The position numbers and the translations under genes are program-made. This document shows positions 35,502 to 43,937 of a stretch of DNA of 46,289 nt, in pieces. The stretch spans positions 1 to 46,289 of the forward strand of contig NZ_VMQU01000030.1 of assembly GCF_007714205.1 (NCBI RefSeq), in the 5' to 3' direction. The number at the start of each line of letters is the position of its first letter. The first letter of the stretch is position 1. The notes below the pieces were generated by a model. It saw only the letters and a list, made by a program, of their open reading frames with translations. It had not been told where the DNA came from and ran no database searches. The stretch is from Mycobacterium helveticum (GTDB taxonomy: Bacteria; Actinomycetota; Actinomycetes; Mycobacteriales; Mycobacteriaceae).

Positions 35502-37058
35502 TCAGGATGCGGAACTCTTCGGAGGCCGCAGCTTCTCGACGCCGCTACGGATCGCGGGGGGCAGCGTGCGGATCGCGAAATCGCTGATCGACCACTCGAC
35601 GTCATCGGCGTCGGCCGCCCGCAACGCTTCCACTGCTGCCGAGGCCATCTCGTCAGACTTGACCTCCTGCAGGATCTTGACCAGGACGTCACGCACGTGC
35701 CACCGGTTGTGGCGGGGCCCCAGCGACGCGAGCGCGCCCACGCTCATCCGCATCACGCTGGAGTCCTTCGTCTCGGCCACGACAATGCGGGTGAAGTCAG
35801 CCAGCACGTCGCAGTACTCGAACGAGAAGTTCCCATGCCTCAGAAAGTCGGTGAACCGCTGGTAGACGCGCTGGAACGCGCCCCGCTGTTCGCTCCAGAG
35901 GAATTTGACGGACCCTCGAGTGCACCAGGGCAGCACTCGGGTCAGCACGTGCATGTCGTCGTGGCTGGACTCATCCAACGCGGCTGCCCACTCGATCATC
36001 TCGATCAAGTCCGCGTCGGCGACCGACGGACTGCGCATGCGGTCCTGCAGGCGCTCCGCTGCCTCTTCCTTCGACTCGTTGGCCACGTATTCCTCGTGTG
36101 CATCAACAGCACGCTCGAGTGCATTCATGAAGTGCTCGATCGACTGGTAACGGCGATCAGGCGAGTTGGCGATCGCGGTCTCGATGACAGGTCGCAGCGG
36201 GCCGGGCTCCACCTCGTTGTTCACTGGGAAGTCCTGAGTCACGAGCTCCTGCAGGATCTTGCCCAGACCGTAGATGTCGGAACGGTGGTCGGCGCTTCGG
36301 GCCCGTTGCCACTGCTCCGGTGCTGTGTAGACCCACGTGCCCAACCCTTGTCGCAGCGTTGAGGTCAGCGGGTCGGTGTGCCGCTCGGCCTCAACGGCAA
36401 GCCCGAAATCCGATACCGCCCAATCGCCGTTGCTCAGCCGCAAAACGTTGGCCGGCTTGAGATCTCGGTGATAGATGCCCCGATCATGGACGTAACCGAG
36501 CCCCGTGCAGATCTGACGCATGATGTCGACGATCAATCGCGCTTGGCCGCCCACCGTGTCGACGTAGTCGGTCAGGCTGCCCTGCGCCAACGGCATCGCA
36601 TACCAGATGTTGTCGTCGTCGGTCTCGCCGTGGGCAAGCACCGAAATAACGTTGGGGTGGTGCAGGTCTTCGAGGAGCCGAAGCTCACGCCGAAACCTCT
36701 TGATGGCTTCGGGGTCAACCGCGACGGTGTCCTTCAGCACTTTGACGGCGACCAGTTCGCTGGTCTTGCGGTCGGTGGCACGGAAGACGTCGGCGAAGCC
36801 GCCACCACCGATCCGAGCGTGTTCCAGCAGGAATCGCCCACCCAGCGTGCGGGTCTTCTCGTCCGACTTCGGCCTGCCGGCCTTGGTCTGACGGAGGCCT
36901 GAGCTGTTCCATCCAGCGACAACATCGAGGTCCCAGATAGGGCCCTGCGCAATCTCCCCCACCGCGTCGGGGAAGTCGTTTCGCTGCCGCAGTGTCGCGA
37001 TGCGCTGAGTGCTCACGCCGAGCTCCTCGGCCACCTCCGATATTCCGCCAAGACGCAC
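35502..37058 (-). CDS. HTH-containing Ser/Thr protein kinase
   Basis: A 518-residue protein. Residues 1-50 resemble a MerR/AlpA-like helix-turn-helix (ISEVAEELGVSTQRIATLRQ, then a Trp-containing wing). About residues 75-330 are a Hanks-type kinase: glycine loop IGGGGF (83-88), VAVK lysine 106, HRDLKPAN with Asp199, DFG at 217-219, and APE at 246-248. All are intact, so it should be catalytically active. The C-terminal 180 residues are helical, perhaps HEAT-like. No membrane span or PASTA repeat is present, unlike the usual mycobacterial Pkn receptors. The GTG start has GGAGG five bases upstream (37064-37068). It is the first gene of the cassette; an anti-phage or sensing role is inferred from the partnership. 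Confidence 0.85.
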   Translation of the reverse strand: MRLGGISEVAEELGVSTQRIATLRQRNDFPDAVGEIAQGPIWDLDVVAGWNSSGLRQTKAGRPKSDEKTRTLGGRFLLEHARIGGGGFADVFRATDRKTSELVAVKVLKDTVAVDPEAIKRFRRELRLLEDLHHPNVISVLAHGETDDDNIWYAMPLAQGSLTDYVDTVGGQARLIVDIMRQICTGLGYVHDRGIYHRDLKPANVLRLSNGDWAVSDFGLAVEAERHTDPLTSTLRQGLGTWVYTAPEQWQRARSADHRSDIYGLGKILQELVTQDFPVNNEVEPGPLRPVIETAIANSPDRRYQSIEHFMNALERAVDAHEEYVANESKEEAAERLQDRMRSPSVADADLIEMIEWAAALDESSHDDMHVLTRVLPWCTRGSVKFLWSEQRGAFQRVYQRFTDFLRHGNFSFEYCDVLADFTRIVVAETKDSSVMRMSVGALASLGPRHNRWHVRDVLVKILQEVKSDEMASAAVEALRAADADDVEWSISDFAIRTLPPAIRSGVEKLRPPKSSAS

Positions 37059-37070
37059 GGTTGCCTCCAG

Positions 37071-37129
37071 AAATAGTTGTTCTCAAATCAAGTATAACAC
37101 CGAATTGGTTGTGGTTGGCTCAACTATTT
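37071..37129 (-). promoter_or_regulatory. Promoter of the kinase cassette framed by a 9-bp inverted repeat
   Basis: AAATAGTTG at 37071-37079 and its exact reverse complement CAACTATTT at 37121-37129 enclose an AT-rich stretch. That stretch contains, on the minus strand, TTATACT (37091-37097), a good -10 element about 30 bases before the kinase ribosome site. The pair is a plausible operator, possibly for the kinase's own N-terminal HTH domain. The -35 element is not clear. Confidence 0.45.
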
Positions 37130-37137
37130 ATCGCGTC

Positions 37138-37153
37138 GTCGCCGAGCGGCGAC
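37138..37153. other. Short perfect hairpin between relaxase and kinase genes
   Basis: GTCGCC-GAGC-GGCGAC can form a six-pair GC-rich stem with a four-base loop just beyond the cassette promoter. It could end transcription from the relaxase gene (minus strand), but no T-tract follows in that direction, so terminator function is uncertain. Confidence 0.25.
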
Positions 37154-37264
37154 AAAACCGGTTGCCCACGTCCGCGCGTCGTAGCACGGTGGGGACGACG
37201 ACGAGTCGGTAATTTGGCTGCGAGAGACCCCGAACGGAACGGATCCCTGTTCTAAGCAGATCAC

Positions 37265-40200
37265 TCAGTCATCGGTGATGCCGATTTCTGGAGATTGTTG
37301 CTTGGCGTGGGGGCCGCGTTCGCGAAGCCAGGTGGCCTCAAGGTGTCGCTGGTAGGCGGCGTGGATGGTGGCGTGGAGCTGGGCGGCGCGTGCGAGGCTG
37401 TCGCGCAGTCGCTCGTCGAGTATGGCTGGGTGCAGGCGCCCTGCCTGGGTGAGCGCGGGGTCGAGGTCGGGCGGGGTCCCGCGGTTGATGACAGCCGACG
37501 TTGGGGGCGCGCCGATGGTTGTCGTCCAGGGTAATTCGGTGGCGACGAGTCGCAGGAGCCGCTGGGCAGGCTTGGGTGGCCACGTTTGGCCGGTCGTGTC
37601 GAGCAGGACAAGGCCGGACTGGTTGGCCGCGGCGTGTTCGGCGAGGTCGGCGATTATTGCAGGGTCGGCGCTGGCGGCGTCGTCGATGATGATGAGACTG
37701 CCGGGGGGTAACGGCGACTGCGACTTTTTGTTGGTGATGGTGGCGTGGGTTTCGGTGATGGTGGCAGCGGTGTCGGCGAGCTCGTTGGTCACGGCGTCCT
37801 CGGCTTGTTCGCGAGTAGGGCTGCACCACAGGATCTTTCGTTCGGAGGCTGCAGCCGCGCTGTGCAGGGTGTGCAGGGCGGCGCGGCGCTCGGGCGAGGG
37901 TTGGGCGTGCACGACCGTGACGGCGAAGGGCAGCCTTGCGGTGCTGGTGATGGCGGCGGCTATGGCGGGGGAGAGGTCGGCGGCGGCACTGTTGGCAAGG
38001 CTGAGGGGGCGGTGCGGTTGGAAGCGGCTGGCGGCTTCGAGCACGCGTAGCTCGATGGCCAGTTGGCCGAGTTGGGCGGTGATGTGCTCGGCCGAACGGG
38101 TTTCGGCGGCCGCGAACGCGGCGGCGGCAGCCAGTTCTGCGCGGTCAAGGTCACGGCGCAGCTGGCTGGAGCGCCGGCGGGCGGCCAGCACGGCGCGATC
38201 GTCTTCGGATCGTGCTTCGGCGATGACGTTGTCGACGTCGTCACCGCTGATGACGCGGTCCGCGCCGCCGGCGGCCTTTGCACGCGCCGCGAGTGCTTCG
38301 CGAAGCGCAGCCTGATAGCGCTCGGCGGGCGCAGTGTCGGGGAGTGCCATGAGTCGCAGTTGGACATCGAGTTTGGCCGAGGCGATGTCAAGTGGGTCGA
38401 CGTCAGGTTGAGCCTGCAGCTCGTCGAGCTGGTTGCGCGCCCAGTCGACATGGCTTAGCGCTGTCTCGTATTCGGCTTCGGCGTCGGCCCATTCGGCGGT
38501 CACGTCGTGAACGGCGATCAAGTAGGGGCGGTCGGCGTCGGCGCGCTGGCGCAGTTCGCGGATGCGCGGGGTGGCTTGGCGCATTGCCGGTCCGTCACCA
38601 ATTGCGGCGCGGGCATGCAGGGCCTGATGGTCGGCCAGCGCCTGCTGGTATTGGGTCCGCAAGCTGGTGAGGTCAAGCAGAGCGGCCGGCAGTGGCGGGG
38701 GTGCCACGCGGTGGCGGGGGAGGTCGTCGAAGTCCAGGCCGGCGAGTTCGTCGGCGGTCTCAAGCGGGGTGTTGGTCGGGTCGGGCTCAACGAGTTCGGG
38801 GTGCCACGGTTGCGTAGACAGGTCGGTGGCAGGCATGTCAATCCTGGTTGCGTGGGGGTCGGGGGGAAGTTGTTCTTCTTCCTCGGGGTGCAGTGGGGGT
38901 TGTTCGGGTAGCGGGTGGTCGGCGTGGTCGTGGTGGCCGCCGATCAGGTCGACGGTGTAGGTGATGGTGCGGGCGTATTGGTAGGCGGGGATGGTGTGGT
39001 CGGGGTCGACGTCGGCCAGGTGCTCGGCGGCGACGTGAAGAAGGTCGGCGGGGGTCCAGCGGGTGGGGTCGGCGGCATTGACAGCTGAGACGAGGCCGGG
39101 CCAGGCGGGATCGGCGACGATGGATTGCGCGGTTGCTGACCCAAAGACGTTGTGCAAGTCAGCGATCCAGGCAGGGCGCAGGCCGGTGTGGGGGGCATCG
39201 ACGGTGGCCGCGGGCGTGAGTTCGGCGGCAAGACGCCACCACAGCGCGGCGGCGGGCAGCTCGTCGGGGAGCGGACGTTGGATGGCGGCCGCGCGAACGA
39301 GGCCGGGCAGGTCGGGCCGGCTGGTGGCGGCTTGGGCGAGGTGGGCGGCCAGTTGGGGCCAGTACCCGTCGGCGCGGATGCGCGGATCGATGGAGTCGAT
39401 CAGCTGCTCAAAGCGGCGAGCATGCGGGCTTTGGGTGCGCACCACCGCTTGAGCCCGGTTTTCGAGGAGTTTTTGGATGGTGCGGGCGCGCACGGCGTAT
39501 TGGGGTGGGCCGAGCAGGGTGGTGTCTTCGGCAACCACGTTGTGGGCGGCGCGGAAGACCGCGATTTCGGCGGCGAGTTGGGGGTTGGCGGCCAGCACGG
39601 GTTTGGCCCAGGCCGGCGCGGTCGCCGGTGTCCATTGGTGGGTGACGGTTTCACGGATCTGGTCTGCCAGCTCGGCAACCAGCACGGCGCGACCGGTCAG
39701 GCAGTTCTCCCATGCGGGGTCGTTGGCCAGCAAAGTGGGAGTGGCGGGCAGCCAGCGCAGCGGCCCGATACCGGCAGAGTGTCCGCCGGTGGGGTCGATG
39801 CGCCAGTCGAGCACCGCGGCGGGATCGTGGGCACTGAAAAGCTCGCCTACGCTGGCGGCCTCGGTCAGTGTGGCGAACGGGTCGCGCCCGTCGGCGCCGA
39901 TGATCGCCAAGTGTTTGCAGAGCACTGGCCATGCTTCGGCGCGGGTCAACCCTGGATAGAGCTGATCGGCGGTGATGTGCAGTTGGGCCAGCAGGGCCGG
40001 GGAAGCCAGGGCCTGGGCGGCGTCGCCCAAGGCGTTGTAGTACATCGCCGCGGCCGGGCCCAACCGCACGAAGGGGTCGCGGGCTTCGCGTGCGGCACTG
40101 GTGGCCGAGACTTGTGCGCCGTCGCGTGACAGCGTTTTGGTCAGGACATCGACGGCCGTTTCGGGGTGAGTTGCTTTGGGCGACAACACCCGGTGCGGGT

Positions 40201-43120
40201 CGGATTCCGCGGTGGATAGATAGATGTGGTTTTCGATGCGGCCGCGAGTTAATGCCACGTAGAGCAGTTGGCGAGTGAGACTCCCGGCACCGACGATGTG
40301 GCAGGCGTGTCCGGCGGTGAGTCCTTGTGCGGAGTCAATGGTTGCCGCATAGCCGAGGGTGACGTGCTTTATGACGTAGTGGGCGGGGAGGCGCACTGTT
40401 TGGCCGCTGCCGAGGTGGCGGGCTTTGATGCTGCCGTTTCGGTGGATTTCCAGGATTTGGAAGCGGTAGCCGTTGCGCACGTAATCGGTGGGGCTCAAGC
40501 GCAGCCGGCGGGCATTGCGGCGGGTGCGAATAAGGTCGCCGGGAGAGGCGGCAAGCCGATCAGAAAGGGTGATTTCGTGGCCGCGCCGTGTTGCCGGGTC
40601 AGCCGCGGCGAGGCGATCGAGTCGGGCTCGGGCGTTGAGGGTATCGACGATGGCGTTGGTGGGTGCTAACAGGAGGGAATCGCGGCCCGCGTCGAGGTCG
40701 GCGGCCCACGCGGTGTAGGCCATGTCGGCGGCGGTCTGATCGGCACCGACGTGCACACGCTGGTGGTCGATGTAAAACCCGAGTCCAGAGGGGTCTCCTC
40801 TGCGGATCGCCAGGGTCGCTGCGCTTTCGGCGGTGGAGCCAAAGCGAACCAACTGAGACAGCGTCAGTGAATCGGTCTTGTGGGCGATGTTGCGCAGCAC
40901 GCCACCGGCTGAGATCGACGCGAGTTGGCAGTCATCACCGACCAGCCGGATGCTGGCGCCACGGGCTAAGGCGTGGGTGATCACCGCATCAAGTTCGAGC
41001 GTTCCGGCTTTGCCGGCCTCGTCGATGATGATGAGCGTGTCGCGTCCGACGTTGGTGAACCATGGCGGTGGGGCAGAGCGACTCGACCCGCTGGCCGGGT
41101 CGGCCGACCAGACGTATTTGGCGATGGTGTCGGTCGGGGCCGACAGATCCTCGCCCAGTTCGATGGCTGCCGCCGCGGTGGGGGCTAAGCCGACGATGGT
41201 CGCGCCCGAGGAGCGCCACGCATGCGACAGCGCGGCCATCGCCGTGGTCTTCCCGGTACCGGCCGGGGCCAGCGCCAACGCCACTCGGCGCCCGCTGCTT
41301 GCCATTTCCCGGACCAGTGCGACCTGGCCCTCGTTGAGTTGCTTATCGCGTGCGGCCGAGTCTGCCAGCGCCAGCTCGATATCGATGTCCTCGACCGTGC
41401 GCCCGCCGCGTCGGAGGGCGGCAGCAACGATGCGTCGCTCAGCGGCCAGCAGCTCCTGAGAGGTGTAGGTAGCGCTGCCGTGGCGGCTATGCACGCTGGT
41501 TCCATCGCGGCGACGCAGCTGCGCAGGTTCTCCCATTTCACCGTCGTCGATATCGATGTGCTGAACCGACAGCGGCTCGGCCAAAGCAGTCTCGGTGATC
41601 TTGTCGGCCAGCGTCTCGTCGGCGGCGTGCCCGCTGCCACGAACGAGGCGCTGCGCCTCGGCGAACACGTGGTGGCGTTGCCAGGTCGCGCGGGACCGGG
41701 CAACCGTGGCGATGACTTGGGCAGCGCGCGCGGTGATCCAGTCGTCATCGACAGCATCGATTTGGGGCGCCGGCGCGGACAAGACGGTGCCCAGCATCGC
41801 GGTCAGCTCCCGCACAGCGCCGAGCACCTCGATCGCTTGGCCGCGCCACATGTGGCGCTGCTCGGCGAATGATCGGGGTTCGTGTTTGGCTTCGCGGGTC
41901 TCTAGGGTCGCTTGTTGAGCCAACGCGATGGTTTCCACGTGGGTCGGCTCGCGGCCGTGGGCGGCTTGAAACTGCTTGGCCAGATCGGCGGTGCGGGCTT
42001 CGATGGCCAGCCGCCGCGACGACCACGCGGCCATCAGCTCGACTGAGATTCCCACGATTTCACGCACCGGCCTCTTGCCGCGGCCCTCGCCGACCACATC
42101 AGCGAACCGCAGCTGCAGTCGCTGTCCAAGGTGGGCTTCCAGGCGCGTGTTGTACAGCTCGGAGGCGGCCACGGTGAACTGGTGCACAGGCTGCCCGTCA
42201 AGCGCCAGCCAACGCAACACACCGTCAGGGCCCACCGTGGCGACCTTGTTGGAGATCGCGACATGGGTGTGCAGATCAGGATCGCCAGCGCGTGAATCGC
42301 GGTGGGTGAACGCCGCCCCGAGCAGCCCGGTGGTGTCGACCTGGGCGACACCACCCTTACCTGAACGGGTAAATGCGGCGTGAGTTTCTAGCCACGCCAG
42401 CGCATCACCGACCGCTACGTCGTGACATTCCTCTACCACTGTTGCGACGGCGCGCGGTGCGATCGCCCACAGCGTCGACACTGACTTCACGGGCGAAAAC
42501 GTCAAGTCGTAGCCGGCGACCGCGGTCGTGCGCGCGCGAGTTTCCCGCGCGATAAACCCACTGAGTTCGCGATCGTCGGCGGGCGCGCGCTTGTACTGCT
42601 CAGCGAACATTCGGCGCGCGACAACGGTGCGGATCGCGGCGCGCGTGGGCGCGGCGATGGGCGCGTTCCAGTGCAGGCCGGCTTCTTCGTTGTGATCGCG
42701 GTAGGCCACTGCCAGGGCGCGCACAAAGGTGGTTTCGCTGTCGCGGATATGGAACTTGCGGCCCAGTTTGGCGGCTTCGGCGGCCGCGAGGCCGCGCACG
42801 CCGCATTCGGCGACATACTTGGTGATCGCATCGGCGTTGGGGTGCAAGCCTTCCCCGAACAGGGCCTTCATTTGGGCCTCGGTGACCGGCGAATCAACCG
42901 GTACGGCCCAAACTTTCGCGAGGTCTTCGGGGGGCACCGGACGTGCCCTTGTCGAGGACAGCGATGCCAGACCCGATCCCACCCATCGGCCCGGAGATTC
43001 GCCTTTGGTCGAGTAGTAGTCGATCAGCGGGGCCCGGCCGCGCGCGGTGGTGTCGACAGCAGCGACTTGCCGGATCAGGTACTGGTAACCGTCTCCGGCG
43101 GTGAGCTTGTGGCTAGTCAT
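37265..43120 (-). CDS. MobF (TrwC/TraA-type) relaxase-helicase
   Basis: A protein of about 1951 residues. The N-terminal relaxase domain has an early tyrosine pair (LIDYYSTKGES, about residue 34), the GYDLTFSPVKSVS motif, and the HUH histidines in HRDSRAGDPDLHTHV (about residue 280). A RecD-like helicase follows with Walker A LAPAGTGKTT (about 618) and Walker B IIIDEAGKAG (about 697). A long C-terminal region contains coiled-coil-like stretches and a second, degenerate helicase-like part with SLIIIDDAAS. It should nick oriT, stay bound to the strand and unwind it during transfer. The ATG at 43120 is preferred; an in-frame GTG at 43126 is possible, as is a longer start at 43153. Confidence 0.92.
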   Translation of the reverse strand: MTSHKLTAGDGYQYLIRQVAAVDTTARGRAPLIDYYSTKGESPGRWVGSGLASLSSTRARPVPPEDLAKVWAVPVDSPVTEAQMKALFGEGLHPNADAITKYVAECGVRGLAAAEAAKLGRKFHIRDSETTFVRALAVAYRDHNEEAGLHWNAPIAAPTRAAIRTVVARRMFAEQYKRAPADDRELSGFIARETRARTTAVAGYDLTFSPVKSVSTLWAIAPRAVATVVEECHDVAVGDALAWLETHAAFTRSGKGGVAQVDTTGLLGAAFTHRDSRAGDPDLHTHVAISNKVATVGPDGVLRWLALDGQPVHQFTVAASELYNTRLEAHLGQRLQLRFADVVGEGRGKRPVREIVGISVELMAAWSSRRLAIEARTADLAKQFQAAHGREPTHVETIALAQQATLETREAKHEPRSFAEQRHMWRGQAIEVLGAVRELTAMLGTVLSAPAPQIDAVDDDWITARAAQVIATVARSRATWQRHHVFAEAQRLVRGSGHAADETLADKITETALAEPLSVQHIDIDDGEMGEPAQLRRRDGTSVHSRHGSATYTSQELLAAERRIVAAALRRGGRTVEDIDIELALADSAARDKQLNEGQVALVREMASSGRRVALALAPAGTGKTTAMAALSHAWRSSGATIVGLAPTAAAAIELGEDLSAPTDTIAKYVWSADPASGSSRSAPPPWFTNVGRDTLIIIDEAGKAGTLELDAVITHALARGASIRLVGDDCQLASISAGGVLRNIAHKTDSLTLSQLVRFGSTAESAATLAIRRGDPSGLGFYIDHQRVHVGADQTAADMAYTAWAADLDAGRDSLLLAPTNAIVDTLNARARLDRLAAADPATRRGHEITLSDRLAASPGDLIRTRRNARRLRLSPTDYVRNGYRFQILEIHRNGSIKARHLGSGQTVRLPAHYVIKHVTLGYAATIDSAQGLTAGHACHIVGAGSLTRQLLYVALTRGRIENHIYLSTAESDPHRVLSPKATHPETAVDVLTKTLSRDGAQVSATSAAREARDPFVRLGPAAAMYYNALGDAAQALASPALLAQLHITADQLYPGLTRAEAWPVLCKHLAIIGADGRDPFATLTEAASVGELFSAHDPAAVLDWRIDPTGGHSAGIGPLRWLPATPTLLANDPAWENCLTGRAVLVAELADQIRETVTHQWTPATAPAWAKPVLAANPQLAAEIAVFRAAHNVVAEDTTLLGPPQYAVRARTIQKLLENRAQAVVRTQSPHARRFEQLIDSIDPRIRADGYWPQLAAHLAQAATSRPDLPGLVRAAAIQRPLPDELPAAALWWRLAAELTPAATVDAPHTGLRPAWIADLHNVFGSATAQSIVADPAWPGLVSAVNAADPTRWTPADLLHVAAEHLADVDPDHTIPAYQYARTITYTVDLIGGHHDHADHPLPEQPPLHPEEEEQLPPDPHATRIDMPATDLSTQPWHPELVEPDPTNTPLETADELAGLDFDDLPRHRVAPPPLPAALLDLTSLRTQYQQALADHQALHARAAIGDGPAMRQATPRIRELRQRADADRPYLIAVHDVTAEWADAEAEYETALSHVDWARNQLDELQAQPDVDPLDIASAKLDVQLRLMALPDTAPAERYQAALREALAARAKAAGGADRVISGDDVDNVIAEARSEDDRAVLAARRRSSQLRRDLDRAELAAAAAFAAAETRSAEHITAQLGQLAIELRVLEAASRFQPHRPLSLANSAAADLSPAIAAAITSTARLPFAVTVVHAQPSPERRAALHTLHSAAAASERKILWCSPTREQAEDAVTNELADTAATITETHATITNKKSQSPLPPGSLIIIDDAASADPAIIADLAEHAAANQSGLVLLDTTGQTWPPKPAQRLLRLVATELPWTTTIGAPPTSAVINRGTPPDLDPALTQAGRLHPAILDERLRDSLARAAQLHATIHAAYQRHLEATWLRERGPHAKQQSPEIGITDD

Positions 43121-43415
43121 CGTCACTGCAGTGCAATCCCTTTCGAGGCGCACGTTAGAGACGACACCGCAGATCTGTCCTACACAGATCAGGCGGTTCT
43201 TAGGAAACTGTGACCTTAATGCAAGAGGTGTGTGGTGTCTGGGGTGGTTCAGAACGGTTGATGCCGGTGGTCATTGGTGTGTGGTGCATGAGGGTGGGAT
43301 CGGCTTATGTTGTGGGACTGGGGGATCGGGAAACATTGGTGGTGGACAAATGTGGACGCACTGATGTTGGTCAGTGTGGTAGAGCGGGACAGCCGGTTCG
43401 TCGTATGGTGCGGCG
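43121..43415. other. Candidate origin of transfer (oriT)
   Basis: The interval between the divergent relaxase and small HTH protein genes has no gene and is rich in structure. GATCTGT (43172-43178) and ACAGATC (43184-43190) form a perfect 7-bp hairpin with a 5-base loop. GGTGTGTGGTG occurs twice, at 43227-43237 and 43276-43286, in a G/T-rich strand. Hairpins and direct repeats beside the relaxase gene are typical of oriT. The nick site cannot be placed by eye. Confidence 0.45.
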
Positions 43416-43928
43416 ATGGGAACGATCAACTCGAAATCAGCGGCGCGTAGGCGGGTTCGCGAGGCGCAGCTTAGAGCGAACGAGGCACGCGTGGAGTGCG
43501 AGCGGCAAAACGTCGATGACGCGGCGTCGTTACTCGTTGAGCTGGGTCGCCTGGCGGCCGTGGAGGAGTGGGAGGCAACTCGCATCCTCGAGATTCGGGC
43601 AGAGGCAGAGCGGCGTCGGCACACGCACCGCCAGGCCGGCGGCATCGCGGTGGCTCGAATGCAGGGTCGCGGCGAATCACTCGCGGCGATAGCGGAATTG
43701 GCTGGGGTCAAAGTCGGTAGCGTTCGGATGATGTTAAAGGCGGCGAGCGCGCACACTGGCGCGGCGGTGCAAGCACTAGGTGAGGGCAACGGCGCGGCGG
43801 CCCCTGGCGCGGCGCCGTTGGCACTAGGTGCGAACGGCGTTACTGCGCATGACGATGGCGCGGCGGCGCAAGCACTAGGTGCGAATGGCGCTGCGGCGCA
43901 TGACGAAGGTGTCGGTGGCCGGGTTTAG
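43416..43928 (+). CDS. Small helical HTH protein, possible relaxosome accessory protein
   Basis: A 170-residue protein, divergent from the relaxase. Residues 1-75 are charged and helical, probably a coiled coil (RRRVREAQLRANEARVECE and on). About residues 85-110 look like a helix-turn-helix (ESLAAIAELAGVKVGSVRMML). The last 55 residues are Ala/Gly-rich with imperfect repeats of about 17 residues built on ALGANG..AHD. Position next to the candidate oriT suggests a relaxosome accessory or a local regulator; neither can be shown from sequence. The next gene starts 10 bases after the stop. The ATG at 43416 lacks a strong ribosome site, so the start is uncertain. Confidence 0.6.
   Translation: MGTINSKSAARRRVREAQLRANEARVECERQNVDDAASLLVELGRLAAVEEWEATRILEIRAEAERRRHTHRQAGGIAVARMQGRGESLAAIAELAGVKVGSVRMMLKAASAHTGAAVQALGEGNGAAAPGAAPLALGANGVTAHDDGAAAQALGANGAAAHDEGVGGRV
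43773..43881 (+). repeat. Imperfect tandem repeat in the 3' end of the small HTH gene
   Basis: GCACTAGGT recurs at 43773, 43821 and about 43873 within units of roughly 48-51 bases that encode the ALGANG..AHD repeats. All spacings keep the reading frame, so repeat number could vary without breaking the protein. Confidence 0.6.
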
Positions 43929-43937
43929 CGTGGGCGC

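Noticed and set aside
33659..35692. Longer version of the helicase starting at 35692
   Set aside because: The extra 79 residues overlap the kinase gene and are Arg/Ser noise; the ATG at 35455 has a good ribosome site.
39152..40129. Long plus-strand frame opposite the relaxase gene
   Set aside because: Antisense shadow of the relaxase C-terminal region, with Gly/Val/Gln-rich noise composition.
43773..43890. CRISPR-like spaced repeats
   Set aside because: Only three short imperfect copies, inside a coding frame, with no palindromic repeat and no cas genes.
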